Shown here: in pieces, positions 7,777 to 16,430 of the stretch
Numbering within the stretch: the first letter of the stretch is position 1
How the letters are laid out: the number at the start of each line of letters is the position of its first letter
NCBI GenBank assembly: GCA_036821645.1
Contig: DAISJD010000011.1
Coordinates: forward strand, 1 to 43,425
Source: DAISJD01 sp036821645
GTDB lineage: Bacteria; Pseudomonadota; Alphaproteobacteria; ATCC43930; CGMCC-115725
Reading direction: 5' to 3'
DNA: 43,425 nt
Notes under the pieces: model-generated
The model's input: only the letters and a program-made list of their open reading frames with translations
What the model was told of the DNA's origin: nothing
Database searches by the model: none
Position numbers and translations under genes: made by a program

Positions 7777-7974
7777 TGTGGTCATGCCCATGTGTGACCG
7801 TGCCGGGTGAAGCATCCGCCCCCTCTTCACACAACGCATCTACCAGATTTAGATGAGAAGATCCGCGTTGAGCAAGGGCTTATCGCCGTTTCCTGAATGA
7901 ATGCACTCGAAACGCGGGTTGGTCAGACTTAGTTTACCCTATCTTATGGATTGGTCTGCTAGGAATTCGGTTGA

Positions 7975-9729
7975 ATGTCATGGCAACGGGGGCGGATCGT
8001 CAAGATTCGCGCAATCCGGCTTTGGGCTGACGTGGTGCAGATGAATCACACGATTATCGAACAAGGTGCCAAACTTCCGCTGGCTAAGACGGATCTCTCC
8101 GGTTTTGGCGGTGCAGCGCTGCTCGTCACGGTCGGCGGCGATGTGTCGGGGGCGAACGAGCATGGCACGGCCCTCTTACGAGAATTGAATGATGAGACGA
8201 TCGCCTATCTGACCGTCGCGGCCGGTCGGGCCATGCTTGCCGACGCCATGCGACTTGAACGCCTCGTTGGGCCGTTTCCGGGCGAATGTGCCGATGCCGT
8301 CATCCTGCCCCTTGAGGGGCGTTTTGGGGCATTGGTGGTTATTGCAACGAACCCTGCGGAAAGCGCCTTGCGCCGCGCCCTCATCGAAAGTCGGCAGCGT
8401 TATCGCGATCTGGTGGATGCGTCGAGTGATTTCGTCTGGGAAACGGACCGGCATGGGCGGTTCGTCTTTTTGTCGAGCGGCGGTGCCCTAGGCTATGCCA
8501 GCCGCGATCTGTTGGGGCGGTTGGCCGTCGATTTTATCGTCGATGCAGCCCCCTTGCCCTATCCGGTGTTTCAGGCGCGCCACCCTGTGCTGGCGACCGA
8601 TGTTTGGTTGCAGGGGGCCGACGGTCAGATCACCTGTCAGTCCATTACCGCCGTGCCGATTTTGGATGCAGACGGCATCTGGTGCGGTTCTCGGGGCATG
8701 GCGAAGGACGTCACCAGTCAGCGTGAGGATGAACGGGCCCAAAAACAGCGTCATATGCGCGATCGGTTGATGACCTATTTGGTCGATACGATCCGCAACG
8801 AGATCAACCCCGAAAAAACCCTGCCAGCGTCGCTCACCGGTACGGGCCTTGCGATTGGGGCAGAGGGCGGCTTGATCATCAACGGCCATCCGGCCACGAA
8901 GAGCTACGAGATCATCCCTTGGGGCAGAACCCTGCCGGAAAGTGATTTTGAGGAAGGCTTGGCCGCCTTGCTGGAGCAAGGCACCGTCGACCTTCTGCGC
9001 GATGGTCTGCATCTGATCGGCCACGTCACCGACGATGCGACATCGGGCGATGGTGGGGTGAACGGTGCCGTGTTGTTTTGGTGCCGGGCGGATGGGCGTG
9101 GGTTTGGCGATGGTGATCGCCTGATCCTGCGCGAGGTGGCGGGTCAGATCGGGATCGCAATTGCGCAATTGCGCAATTATCACGAGATTATTGCCCTGTC
9201 TAACACGGACGCCTTGACGGGCCTGCTCAACCGTCGGGCTTTCTTCACCGATCTCGAACGCCGCTTGACCCGGTTGAGTTTGGGCAAAGGGTCTGGAACC
9301 TTAATCTATGTGGATATTAACAACCTGAAGGCCCAGAACGATGTCGGCGGCCATTTGGCCGGCGATCGGGCTATTTTGACCTGCGCTGAGATCCTGCGCG
9401 GTTGTACGCGGCCGAGCGACGTCATCGCTCGGATCGGGGGCGACGAGTTTTTGGTTTGGCTCGAAGGGGTGACGCTGGAACATGCGCCGGGCCGTGCAGA
9501 GGCGCTTTTGGCGCATGCAGGGCGCTTGATCGAGATTTCATCGGCACCGGACCGCCCGTTGGGTGTTTCGCTCGGCGTCGCCGTGTTCGATAGTCACGTC
9601 CATGAAACCTTGGAACAATTGGTTGCCCGCGCCGATGCGGCCATGTACCGTGCGAAGGCGCGGCGGTGCAGTTCGTGGGAATTGGCGCACGCAGTTCTCG
9701 ACAATCAAGAGGATGACGGGGTGCGATGA
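7975..9729 (+). CDS. PAS/GAF-GGDEF diguanylate cyclase
   Basis: A 584-residue cytoplasmic c-di-GMP synthase. An N-terminal region of unknown fold (1-135) precedes a PAS domain (about 140-250, ASSDFVWETDRHGRFVFLS), a GAF-like sensor (about 265-400) and a GGDEF domain (about 408-565). The active-site signature is GGDEF (488-492), with SNTDALTGLLNRRAF at the domain start. The inhibitory site R479-P-S-D482 sits five residues before it, so product inhibition is likely. No EAL domain is present. ATG 7975 has AGGA 10 nt upstream; ATG 8041 is a weaker alternative. Its end overlaps the DUF2336 gene by 4 nt (ATGA), suggesting one coupled transcript. Confidence 0.93.
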   Translation: MSWQRGRIVKIRAIRLWADVVQMNHTIIEQGAKLPLAKTDLSGFGGAALLVTVGGDVSGANEHGTALLRELNDETIAYLTVAAGRAMLADAMRLERLVGPFPGECADAVILPLEGRFGALVVIATNPAESALRRALIESRQRYRDLVDASSDFVWETDRHGRFVFLSSGGALGYASRDLLGRLAVDFIVDAAPLPYPVFQARHPVLATDVWLQGADGQITCQSITAVPILDADGIWCGSRGMAKDVTSQREDERAQKQRHMRDRLMTYLVDTIRNEINPEKTLPASLTGTGLAIGAEGGLIINGHPATKSYEIIPWGRTLPESDFEEGLAALLEQGTVDLLRDGLHLIGHVTDDATSGDGGVNGAVLFWCRADGRGFGDGDRLILREVAGQIGIAIAQLRNYHEIIALSNTDALTGLLNRRAFFTDLERRLTRLSLGKGSGTLIYVDINNLKAQNDVGGHLAGDRAILTCAEILRGCTRPSDVIARIGGDEFLVWLEGVTLEHAPGRAEALLAHAGRLIEISSAPDRPLGVSLGVAVFDSHVHETLEQLVARADAAMYRAKARRCSSWELAHAVLDNQEDDGVR

Positions 9730-11018
9730 AGGGGTTGTTACAGCGGGTTTTTCGGATCGGCAAAAGCAATCCACCCATTGACTATGAAGAATCGAAGCGA
9801 CTTTTGGCGGGTTCTTCCGCCGATCGCTGTATGGTTGCCGCCAACAATCAGGTGCGGCCCGAAGTGCTTTATTATTTGGCGACCGACCCCGATAGTGCGG
9901 TGCGCCGCGCGGTTGCCGGCAATGAGGCGACACCGGTTCAGGCCGATCTGGTGCTCGCTGTCGATACGGACGAGCGGGTGCGGGCCAATCTTGCCGGCAA
10001 AATTGCGACTCTGTCGCCGGGATTGACCGCGCGCGAGACCGATCGGTTGCGCCGAATGACCTACGATGTGCTTGAGACATTGATCCAAGATCAGGCGGTT
10101 CGCGTGCGCCGGATCGTGTCGGATACGTTGAAATCTATGCCGGATGCCCCGGCCGAGGTGGTTCAACGGCTGGCACGGGACGCAGAATTATCGGTATCGG
10201 GCCCGGTCCTGCAATATTCCCCGGTTCTAAGCGATGCGGATCTCATCAATATCCTCAGTCAGATGCCGATCCCCGGCGCGTCGGCGGCCATCGCGCGTCG
10301 CAAGGGGCTGTCGGCGGCTGTCACCGATGTGGTCGGCAACGGTAATGACGTCGATGCGATTACGGCCTTGCTTTCCAACGATAGCGCCCAGATCCGCGAG
10401 GAAACCTTGGATCGCCTGATTGATCGGGCGCCGAATTATGTCGCATGGCATCGTCCTTTGGTCGAACGTCCCCGCCTATCGGACGATGCGGCGCGCAAAC
10501 TCGCCCGGTTCGTTGCCCAGGATCTCATCCAACGCTTGCGCGCGCGGACCGATCTAAAGCCTGAAACGGTGCATGAGCTTCAGTCTCTCGTCCTCGGGCG
10601 TCTCGATCAGGACGATGCGGATGATCCCGACGGGGCTGCGGCCCAGGGGGGCGATCCGATGGAAAAGCTGCTGGAAGAGGCAAGACGTCTCAAAGCGGCC
10701 GGAAAGTTGGATGAAGATGCCTTGGTCGATGCCTTGATCGGGGCGCGGACCTTGATGGTTCACGCCGGGCTTGCCGTCCTGTCCGGGCTTGCCATTGCCG
10801 TGGTCGATAAGATCTTGGCGTCGCATAGTGCAAAAGGTGTCACGTCACTCGTCTGGCGTGCAGGTTTGCCGATGCGATTTGCGGTCCGGTTGCAGACTGT
10901 GCTTGCCCGCATCCCGCCAACACAAGTGATGAAACCGCGTTCCGATGGCGGTTTTCCCCTTTCAGAAGAAGCCATGACTTGGCAGATCGGTTTTTTTGCC
11001 GATATGGCCGGTGAATAG
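9726..11018 (+). CDS. DUF2336 domain protein
   Basis: A 430-residue soluble protein matching DUF2336, a family largely confined to alphaproteobacteria and with no assigned biochemical role. HEAT-like helical repeats are visible in the N-terminal half (EVLYYLATDPDSAVRRAVAGN, TDERVRANLAGKI, QDQAVRVRRIVSDTL), then LQYSPVLSDADLINIL, typical of the family. A second helical region lies about 330-430, with a hydrophobic LAVLSGLAIAVVDKIL that could be buried. The gene starts inside the stop of the preceding diguanylate cyclase (ATGA), pointing to a shared signalling task, perhaps as scaffold or receptor. That is inference. Confidence 0.85.
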   Translation: MKGLLQRVFRIGKSNPPIDYEESKRLLAGSSADRCMVAANNQVRPEVLYYLATDPDSAVRRAVAGNEATPVQADLVLAVDTDERVRANLAGKIATLSPGLTARETDRLRRMTYDVLETLIQDQAVRVRRIVSDTLKSMPDAPAEVVQRLARDAELSVSGPVLQYSPVLSDADLINILSQMPIPGASAAIARRKGLSAAVTDVVGNGNDVDAITALLSNDSAQIREETLDRLIDRAPNYVAWHRPLVERPRLSDDAARKLARFVAQDLIQRLRARTDLKPETVHELQSLVLGRLDQDDADDPDGAAAQGGDPMEKLLEEARRLKAAGKLDEDALVDALIGARTLMVHAGLAVLSGLAIAVVDKILASHSAKGVTSLVWRAGLPMRFAVRLQTVLARIPPTQVMKPRSDGGFPLSEEAMTWQIGFFADMAGE

Positions 11019-11333
11019 CATTGAAAATCAGTGCTAAATGACGCTTTGTTTCTCCCTGTATGAGGTTTTGCTCCGATTCGCGGGGCAGCGCGGATACAAT
11101 TTTTAAAAGCTATTAAAAAACCTTATTTTCAGCGACGGTTTCATCGGTGAATTAGATTAATAAGAGAAATTCATATCGTGAATACACACGATGTTGGTAT
11201 CGTTCCGGCTAAGCGTGGTTAAAACCATGAGGACTGGCTCGATATCGTGAATACTTACAAAAAATCAATCTCTGCACTTCACGATGCGCCCAGAGCAGTG
11301 TAAAGCATGGTGATCAAAGATCGCGAGGACGAC
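11019..11333 (+). other. 315-nt A+T-leaning spacer with repeats
   Basis: No gene is seen. The middle (11095-11175) is A+T-rich with runs such as TTTTTAAAAG. The right half holds a 13-nt direct repeat and one inverted partial copy, listed separately. The spacer most likely carries the promoter and operators of the gene starting at 11334. Confidence 0.4.
11173..11286. repeat. 13-nt direct repeat with an inverted half copy
   Basis: The word atatcgtgaatac occurs at 11173-11185 and again, identical, at 11242-11254, with starts 69 nt apart. A third copy of its core appears inverted as ttcacgat at 11279-11286. All three lie within 165 nt upstream of the start at 11334, an arrangement like spaced operator sites. 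The binding protein is unknown. Confidence 0.5.
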
Positions 11334-12191
11334 ATGGATATTCTCATCAGCGATCGTGGCGGCGTGTGGAGTTTGTCGGGGCAAGATCTTCCGAAGCCTC
11401 CCGCCCTCATGGTAAGACGGACAACCGGTCTTCCGGTGGGACACGGGCCGATCTATACGCGGGTTTTTGTCAAAGAGAGCCGTGCGCGCATTGCGCTTGG
11501 GGACGGGCCGCTGACGCAGGCCTGTTTTGAGCGCATCATTTGGGTTTTGGTGCATTGCCAGGTCGAACGGGCCGTGGTCGAACGGGATAGTGCGACTGTA
11601 TTGGGCTCTCAATCCGTGCCGGAACTTTTGACGTCGCTCCAGGATATTGTGGCGCGCCTTGACGAATGGCGCGGTGAAGCCCCCGGTGCCACGCCACGGC
11701 CGGCGTTTTTTCTGGAACGTATGTCGATCGATCGCCTGTCCGATGCGCGCCGTGCCAGCCTCAATCAAACCTATGGAGCTTGGTTGAAGTCCCGTGGGCG
11801 TCTTACCCGTGCGGAAATTCGCCGCCGTGCCGGTCAGGTCAAGGGCGAACGGATGTTGATGCGGGTTGAAACGGTCGATCGTCTCGAAGTCATGGCGGTT
11901 ATGAACACGTTGGGCATTTATCGCCCCTGTCACCGTTTGCAAATGCTGGGGCGGGATATTCAAGATCAACCCGATTCACTCTATGGTGAATTTCTGTCAC
12001 AGCCTTACCGGGAACTTGCTACAGGGGATGAGCCTAGCCTCGAACTCGTCGAAGCCGTCATCTCGCCGCCCGGCGCGCCGACGGTGCGCAGCCGTTATGA
12101 ACGATTGATGTTGCCGTGGGAATCGAGTGGCGGCGAACGGTGGATCACGACGAGTGCGGTCCCGCGCGCGCGTCGGGAGAGATCTTCCTAG
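11334..12191 (+). CDS. unrecognised protein, possible degenerate PAS domain
   Basis: A 285-residue protein that I cannot assign firmly. The N-terminal half is a mixed alpha/beta region, RVFVKESRARIALGDGPLTQ and CFERIIWVLVHCQVERAVVERD. The C-terminal half has LYGEFLSQPYRELATGDEPS followed by RYERLMLPWESSGGERWITTS, which resembles the end of PAS_5-type domains (a Y.RL.LP motif before a glycine turn). No membrane segment or signal peptide is present. ATG 11334 is chosen because GAGG sits 5 nt upstream; ATG 11307 lacks a site. It lies between two diguanylate cyclase genes and behind a repeat-bearing spacer, so a sensory or adaptor role in c-di-GMP signalling is plausible but unproven. Confidence 0.65.
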   Translation: MDILISDRGGVWSLSGQDLPKPPALMVRRTTGLPVGHGPIYTRVFVKESRARIALGDGPLTQACFERIIWVLVHCQVERAVVERDSATVLGSQSVPELLTSLQDIVARLDEWRGEAPGATPRPAFFLERMSIDRLSDARRASLNQTYGAWLKSRGRLTRAEIRRRAGQVKGERMLMRVETVDRLEVMAVMNTLGIYRPCHRLQMLGRDIQDQPDSLYGEFLSQPYRELATGDEPSLELVEAVISPPGAPTVRSRYERLMLPWESSGGERWITTSAVPRARRERSS

Positions 12192-12197
12192 TCATTG

Positions 12198-12218
12198 CCG
12201 AAATTTCGGTTGTATAAT
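12198..12218 (+). promoter_or_regulatory. palindrome plus -10-like TATAAT
   Basis: A perfect 12-nt palindrome ccgaaatttcgg (12198-12209) is followed three bases later by TATAAT (12213-12218). No -35 box lies at the usual 17-nt spacing, so an activator-dependent or operator-covered promoter for the response-regulator cyclase (start 12461, leader about 240 nt) is the best guess. Confidence 0.3.
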
Positions 12219-12460
12219 ATGGTCTTGCTGCGTCGCTGATGGTCATTGTGTCCTGTCGCTGTTCCTGGAATGTCACTGAATTAATGACGCGGCCTGAATT
12301 TGATTATAGAGTAAAATGCATGCGTCGATGTGCGGCGGTTCGATTGGTTCGGAGCTTGCGGCGCGGATGGGACTTTGTCTGACACGGATTGTCATAAGTC
12401 CCGGTCTTTGTGCGTGATCATGGTCCGGTCTCGGTCTCTTTTCGGGGAAAGGTACGCCCA

Positions 12461-13351
12461 ATGGGGCGGCAAAAGGTTCTGATTGCTGATGATTCGCCCG
12501 CTTTGGCCAAGCTTTTGGCTGAACTTCTCGGGGATGAGTATGAAATTCTGATCGCGCCCGATGGCGAGGGGGCGATTGCAATGGCGAATGATCAACGACC
12601 GGATCTCATTCTGTTGGATGTGATGATGCCGGGGGTTGATGGGTTCGAGGTTTGCCGCCAGTTGAAGGCGGAAGAGCGCACACAGCGTATTCCCCTGATT
12701 TTTATCACCGGCCTCAATGCGTTGGATGCGGAACAGCGCGGGTTGGAATTGGGGGCCATCGATTTTATCGCAAAGCCGGTCCAGCCTGCGACCCTGCGTC
12801 TGCGGATCAAAAACCATTTAGAATTGAAGAGATACCGCGATTTTCTCGAAGATATGAGCCTGATTGATGGCCTGACCGGCATCGGCAATCGCCGATGTCT
12901 CGATGAGTTTTTGTTTCGCGAATGGCGCCGGGCCCGGCGCAAGCACACGCCCTTGTCGCTGCTGTTGCTCGACGTTGATTTTTTTAAACCCTATAACGAT
13001 CATTACGGCCATACGCAGGGCGATGATTGCCTGCGCCAAGTGGCAACCGCGATCCAGGGGCTGGTTCATCGTCCGGCCGACCTCGCCGCCCGCTATGGCG
13101 GCGAAGAATTTGCGATCGTTCTGCCGGACACGGAACCGGCCGGTGCCTATATCATGGCCGAACGGGTGCGTGCGGCAGTGATGGGACGTGGCATCGCCCA
13201 TGAAACCTCGCTCGTTGCCCCGGTGATCACAGTCAGCGTTGGGGTGGCTGCTTACGATCCCGCCGTCGATCTTGCCCCGGACGATCTTTTGCGTCGGGCG
13301 GATCAGAAGCTCTATGCCGCAAAGCGGGCTGGGCGAAACCGAGTCATGTAG
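12461..13351 (+). CDS. PleD-like REC-GGDEF diguanylate cyclase
   Basis: A 296-residue response regulator with an N-terminal receiver (3-120) and a C-terminal GGDEF-type cyclase (133-296). The receiver keeps the acidic pair D10/D11, phosphoacceptor Asp53 (LILLDVMMPG), Thr83 and Lys105 (AKP). The cyclase has GGEEF (213-217) and an inhibitory R204-P-A-D207 five residues upstream. PleD itself has two receivers, so this is a short single-receiver version. The start at 12461 has AAAGG 9 nt upstream; earlier in-frame starts add an unsupported extension. Phosphorylation by an unlinked histidine kinase would be expected, as no kinase gene is in the window. The stop is only 9 nt from that of the convergent decarboxylase. 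Confidence 0.93.
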   Translation: MGRQKVLIADDSPALAKLLAELLGDEYEILIAPDGEGAIAMANDQRPDLILLDVMMPGVDGFEVCRQLKAEERTQRIPLIFITGLNALDAEQRGLELGAIDFIAKPVQPATLRLRIKNHLELKRYRDFLEDMSLIDGLTGIGNRRCLDEFLFREWRRARRKHTPLSLLLLDVDFFKPYNDHYGHTQGDDCLRQVATAIQGLVHRPADLAARYGGEEFAIVLPDTEPAGAYIMAERVRAAVMGRGIAHETSLVAPVITVSVGVAAYDPAVDLAPDDLLRRADQKLYAAKRAGRNRVM

Positions 13352-13360
13352 GGGCGAGGC

Positions 13361-14806
13361 TCAGTCCGTGCCCGTCAAAACTGCACCGTAATGCGCCACA
13401 GCCGCCATCAGTTGGTCGAGATCTTCCGGTCCGACGCGGTGATTGACGAGGGCGATGCGGATGACGAGATGGCCATCGATCGTTGTGGTCGAGGGTACGG
13501 CGACACCGGATTCTTGCAGTGCGATGACAAGGGTGCGATTGAACGCATCGAGATCGCGTGCAGGGCCCAGATGGCGAAAGCAGACAATGTTGAGGGCAAC
13601 CGGGGCCGCCCTTTCGAGATGGGGGGCGGCGTCGATCCGGGCGGCGAGGTCGTGGGCCATAGCACAGCAATGGTCGATGACACGGCCCAGATGATCCGTG
13701 CCATAGGCGCGCAAGGTGAACCAGACCTTCAAGGCGCGAAAGCCGCGCGACAGATCTGGGCCGAAATCGCAAAACCAGGGATGCCCTGCGGCAAGGCCAC
13801 GGGTTTCCCGTTGCAGATAGGCGGCTGGCGCTGCGAAAGTTTCCGCGTGGGCGACGCCGTCGCGCACCAGCACGCACCCGGCATCATAGGGGATTTGGGC
13901 CCATTTATGGAAGTCGAAGGCTAAGGAATCGGCCCGCTCGATCCCAGCGACCAAGGGGCGCAACCGGGGGGACAAGTGGGCAAAGGCCCCGAAGGCCCCA
14001 TCGACGTGAAACCATAGATCGTGTGCGGCGGCCCGGTCTGCCAAAGCGTTGAGATCATCGATAGCCCCGGTATCGACCGTACCCGCCGTGCCGATCACGA
14101 TGAAGGGGATCAAGCCCGCCGCCCGGTCGGCGGCGATTTCTGCATCAAGCAGATCGAGGCGCATGCGTCCCGCCCCATCGCACGCAATCCGCCGGAGGGC
14201 GTCGGTGCCAAGCCCGGCAAAATCGAAGGCGCGCGCGATGCAGCCGTGGGCGCTGGTGGCGGCATAGCCGACGAGGGGGGCGTCTTTCAGCCCTGCCGTG
14301 CGGACTGTGGCGCCGAGGCGCTGGCGCCGCGCGATCAAGACCCCGATCAGGTTGGCCAAGGACGATCCCGTGACAAGGATGCCGGTACTGTCCGGGGGAA
14401 AGCCGAAGAGGTCAGCACACCAACGCATGATTTGGCGTTCCACGGCGATCGGGGCATGATCGCGTCCGCCAAGGTTGGCATTCAGACCGCCCGCCAAGAG
14501 ATCGGCCAACATCCCGACGACATTGCCGCCGCCATGCACCCATCCCATGAACCGGGGATGGATATTGCCCGCCGTAAAGGGCTGGATCCGATCTTGGAAC
14601 TCTTGATAGATCACATCAAGTGGGGTCGGCGTTGTTGGCAGCGTTGCCGCTTGAAAGCTATCGCGGACAGCATCGGGCATTGGTTGCCAGACGGGCCGTT
14701 GGCGTACCGTCGCCAAGTGATCGATCATATCGTCAATCATGCGATGACCGAGCGCGCGCACACTGTCCCAGTTTTCGGGATCAAGATCACGATAGGGGGC
14801 GCTCAT
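13361..14806 (-). CDS. PLP-dependent group II decarboxylase
   Basis: A 481-residue pyridoxal-phosphate enzyme of the group II decarboxylase family (aromatic-L-amino-acid/tyrosine/glutamate decarboxylases). Seen are HPRFMGWVHGGGN near residue 83, TGSSLANLIG for phosphate binding, His187 that would stack on PLP, HVDGAFG with Asp269, and the Schiff-base lysine Lys301 in DFHKWAQ. Length fits the aromatic amino acid branch, so an aromatic amino acid is the likely substrate, but the exact one cannot be read off. The protein is cytosolic. GGAG lies 6 nt before the ATG. It is a lone gene between a convergent cyclase and a minus-strand terminator at 14836-14861. Confidence 0.9.
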   Translation of the reverse strand: MSAPYRDLDPENWDSVRALGHRMIDDMIDHLATVRQRPVWQPMPDAVRDSFQAATLPTTPTPLDVIYQEFQDRIQPFTAGNIHPRFMGWVHGGGNVVGMLADLLAGGLNANLGGRDHAPIAVERQIMRWCADLFGFPPDSTGILVTGSSLANLIGVLIARRQRLGATVRTAGLKDAPLVGYAATSAHGCIARAFDFAGLGTDALRRIACDGAGRMRLDLLDAEIAADRAAGLIPFIVIGTAGTVDTGAIDDLNALADRAAAHDLWFHVDGAFGAFAHLSPRLRPLVAGIERADSLAFDFHKWAQIPYDAGCVLVRDGVAHAETFAAPAAYLQRETRGLAAGHPWFCDFGPDLSRGFRALKVWFTLRAYGTDHLGRVIDHCCAMAHDLAARIDAAPHLERAAPVALNIVCFRHLGPARDLDAFNRTLVIALQESGVAVPSTTTIDGHLVIRIALVNHRVGPEDLDQLMAAVAHYGAVLTGTD

Positions 14807-14835
14807 CCTTCACTCCGACGCGGGCATAAACCAAA

Positions 14836-14861
14836 CGGGCCGTGTCGATGAACACGGCCCG
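14836..14861 (-). terminator. terminator downstream of the sterol desaturase gene
   Basis: Arms cgggccgtgt (14836-14845) and acacggcccg (14852-14861) give a perfect 10-bp stem with a 6-nt loop. On the minus strand it is followed by TTTGGTTTA. It would end transcripts from the gene at 15000-15938, 139 nt past its stop. A weaker 7-bp stem (acacccc 14975-14981, ggggtgt 14991-14997) sits directly after that stop. Confidence 0.6.
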
Positions 14862-14999
14862 ATGCGGGCGCTATCCGGTCATATTTTTTTCAAACGGTCA
14901 AGCGGGCGATCGGGGGGCGGTAATGTTTTACTCGGTGTGCGTTCGCCTTGTGGCGGTTGCAAAGAGCGACCGACACACCCCCAGACGCAAGGGGTGTCT

Positions 15000-15938
15000 T
15001 TAAGAGGCCCGCCGCATCTCGGTGACCGTCGGCGGGTTCATAATCCGGGCGACGCCGTCTTTGGTGAAGGGTTGGATCAATTGCCCCCAGAAGGTCGGGT
15101 CGACGACGCCATCGATGCCGATATCGACGGGCGGGCGGCGGGCTGGCTTGAAATAGGTTCCGAATACGAGATCCCAGATCACGAGATTTTCTGTGTAGTT
15201 CTTATTGCCTTCGGCTGGGATCTTGGAATGGTGCCACCGATGGAGAGCCGGGGTACTGAAAAACCAATCGAGGGGGCCCGTACGCAGATCGATATTGCAA
15301 TGGGTCAAGAGCCCCGTAAAGGCCGTCATGGCACTGCCCCAGAGGAATACGATCACCGGGGCTCCGAGAAGATAGAGCGGGATTTGGCTGAGGGCGACCT
15401 TGAACACAGTATCGGCCAAATGAAACCGACCGGTATTGATGACCCAGAGGCGCGTCACACTGTGATGCAGGGCATGAAACCGCCACATGAACGTCCATTC
15501 ATGGGCGATGCGATGGGCCCAATAGAGACCGAACTCCGCGATCAACATGCCGAGAACGATTTGAAGGAACAAGGGCCAACTGCTCGGCCAAAGGGTCGAT
15601 CCGCCCGCTGCCGGATCGACCAGGATGGCGGTTTCCATGGTGATGGAACTCAAACTCGCCCCGGCGATCTGCGCCAAGCCCTTGCTCAAGAGGGTGTGGG
15701 CGATATTGTTGCCCGTTTCGTGATCATCGCGCAGCCAAGCCCGTTCATAGGGATAAACCCGCTCGAAAAGGGCGATGGTGACGACGACGCTCAGATAGAC
15801 GACATTGAACCACAAGACCGGGTGGCCGGTCGAAAACGCAAACGACGTGCCGACAATGCCGACTAAATAAAGGGTCGGCCAAAGGCCATACGCAACGAGC
15901 GAAAAAAACCAACCCTGGTTCGTACCAACATTATGCAT
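15000..15938 (-). CDS. sterol desaturase/fatty acid hydroxylase family protein
   Basis: A 312-residue integral membrane di-iron oxygenase-type protein. The histidine clusters of the superfamily are present: HRIAHE (142-147), HALHHS (155-160) and HRWHHS (233-238), with a further His at 173. Hydrophobic segments lie about 12-32, 41-60, 122-140 and 184-212. Members hydroxylate or desaturate lipids such as sterols, fatty acids or carotenoids, using O2 in the inner membrane; the substrate cannot be predicted. I prefer ATG 15938 with GGGGGA upstream over the TTG one codon earlier. A striking palindrome (15953-15985) lies just before the ribosome binding site. Confidence 0.88.
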   Translation of the reverse strand: MHNVGTNQGWFFSLVAYGLWPTLYLVGIVGTSFAFSTGHPVLWFNVVYLSVVVTIALFERVYPYERAWLRDDHETGNNIAHTLLSKGLAQIAGASLSSITMETAILVDPAAGGSTLWPSSWPLFLQIVLGMLIAEFGLYWAHRIAHEWTFMWRFHALHHSVTRLWVINTGRFHLADTVFKVALSQIPLYLLGAPVIVFLWGSAMTAFTGLLTHCNIDLRTGPLDWFFSTPALHRWHHSKIPAEGNKNYTENLVIWDLVFGTYFKPARRPPVDIGIDGVVDPTFWGQLIQPFTKDGVARIMNPPTVTEMRRAS

Positions 15939-15952
15939 CAATCATTTCCCCC

Positions 15953-15985
15953 GACCCTTGGGTCCGATCATGGACCCTGAGGGTC
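15953..15985. promoter_or_regulatory. nested palindrome before the sterol desaturase gene
   Basis: The order is gaccc, tt, gggtcc, gatcat, ggaccc, tga, gggtc. The outer arms (15953-15957 with 15981-15985) and the inner arms (15960-15965 with 15972-15977) pair in one stem with a small internal loop. It lies 15 bp upstream of the minus-strand start at 15938 and 67 bp past the stop of the small gene. It may terminate that gene, or act as an operator or leader hairpin. No T run follows on the minus strand. Confidence 0.5.
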
Positions 15986-16051
15986 GTTTACCGCAAACGG
16001 ACGAAACCGGCAGATTGCCCAACCGGGACCGACGCCCCGCAGTCTGGACGA

Positions 16052-16264
16052 TCAGCCGATTCCCTTTAATTTATTATAGGCCGCAACCACGGCATCGAAA
16101 TCGCGTCTCTTGTCGATCTTATCCGGTCCGCCCTCCGACGTCAGGGCCAATTCGAGGGCCAGCATCAGATGATGCGCCGCCTCGACCGCCCCTTGTTCGA
16201 CGGCATGATCGAAGGCCCAGAGAATTTTATCGCTGAGACGTCGCGTATAAGTTGGCAATTCCAT
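16052..16264 (-). CDS. small conserved-looking hypothetical protein
   Basis: A 70-residue protein starting MELPTYTRRLSDKILWAFDHA, followed by AVEAAHHLMLALELALTSEGG. It is a helix-rich, amphipathic, charged protein without membrane segments or cysteines. I recall similar short proteins in Rhodospirillales, but no function is attached. ATG 16264 has AAGGG 10 nt upstream and gives the familiar-looking N-terminus; in-frame ATGs at 16273 and 16300 are possible. The longer reading to 16477 would overlap moaE and looks non-coding in its first part. It may belong to the moaE-side transcript. Confidence 0.6.
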   Translation of the reverse strand: MELPTYTRRLSDKILWAFDHAVEQGAVEAAHHLMLALELALTSEGGPDKIDKRRDFDAVVAAYNKLKGIG

Positions 16265-16430
16265 TCCATTCATGCCCTTCAAAATCTGTCGGCCCCCCAT
16301 GGGCCGATCTTCTTGAAGACGATCGAACCGGCTGGCAAGGAAAGATAAACATACTCGTTTCGGCCGTCGGGGGATATAGGCAAAGCCACGCACCTTGTGG
16401 GAGGATACGCGCGAATCCCTCGGCACGGTC

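Noticed and set aside
6559..7974. Integrated element with att repeats at tRNA-Arg
   Set aside because: I looked for a second copy of the tRNA 3' end between 7776 and 7974 and found none; no integrase is present. Only the composition signal remains.
14021..14851. Long plus-strand open frame opposite the decarboxylase gene
   Set aside because: It is antisense to a gene with complete PLP motifs; its translation is Gly/Arg/Asp-rich without any family pattern.
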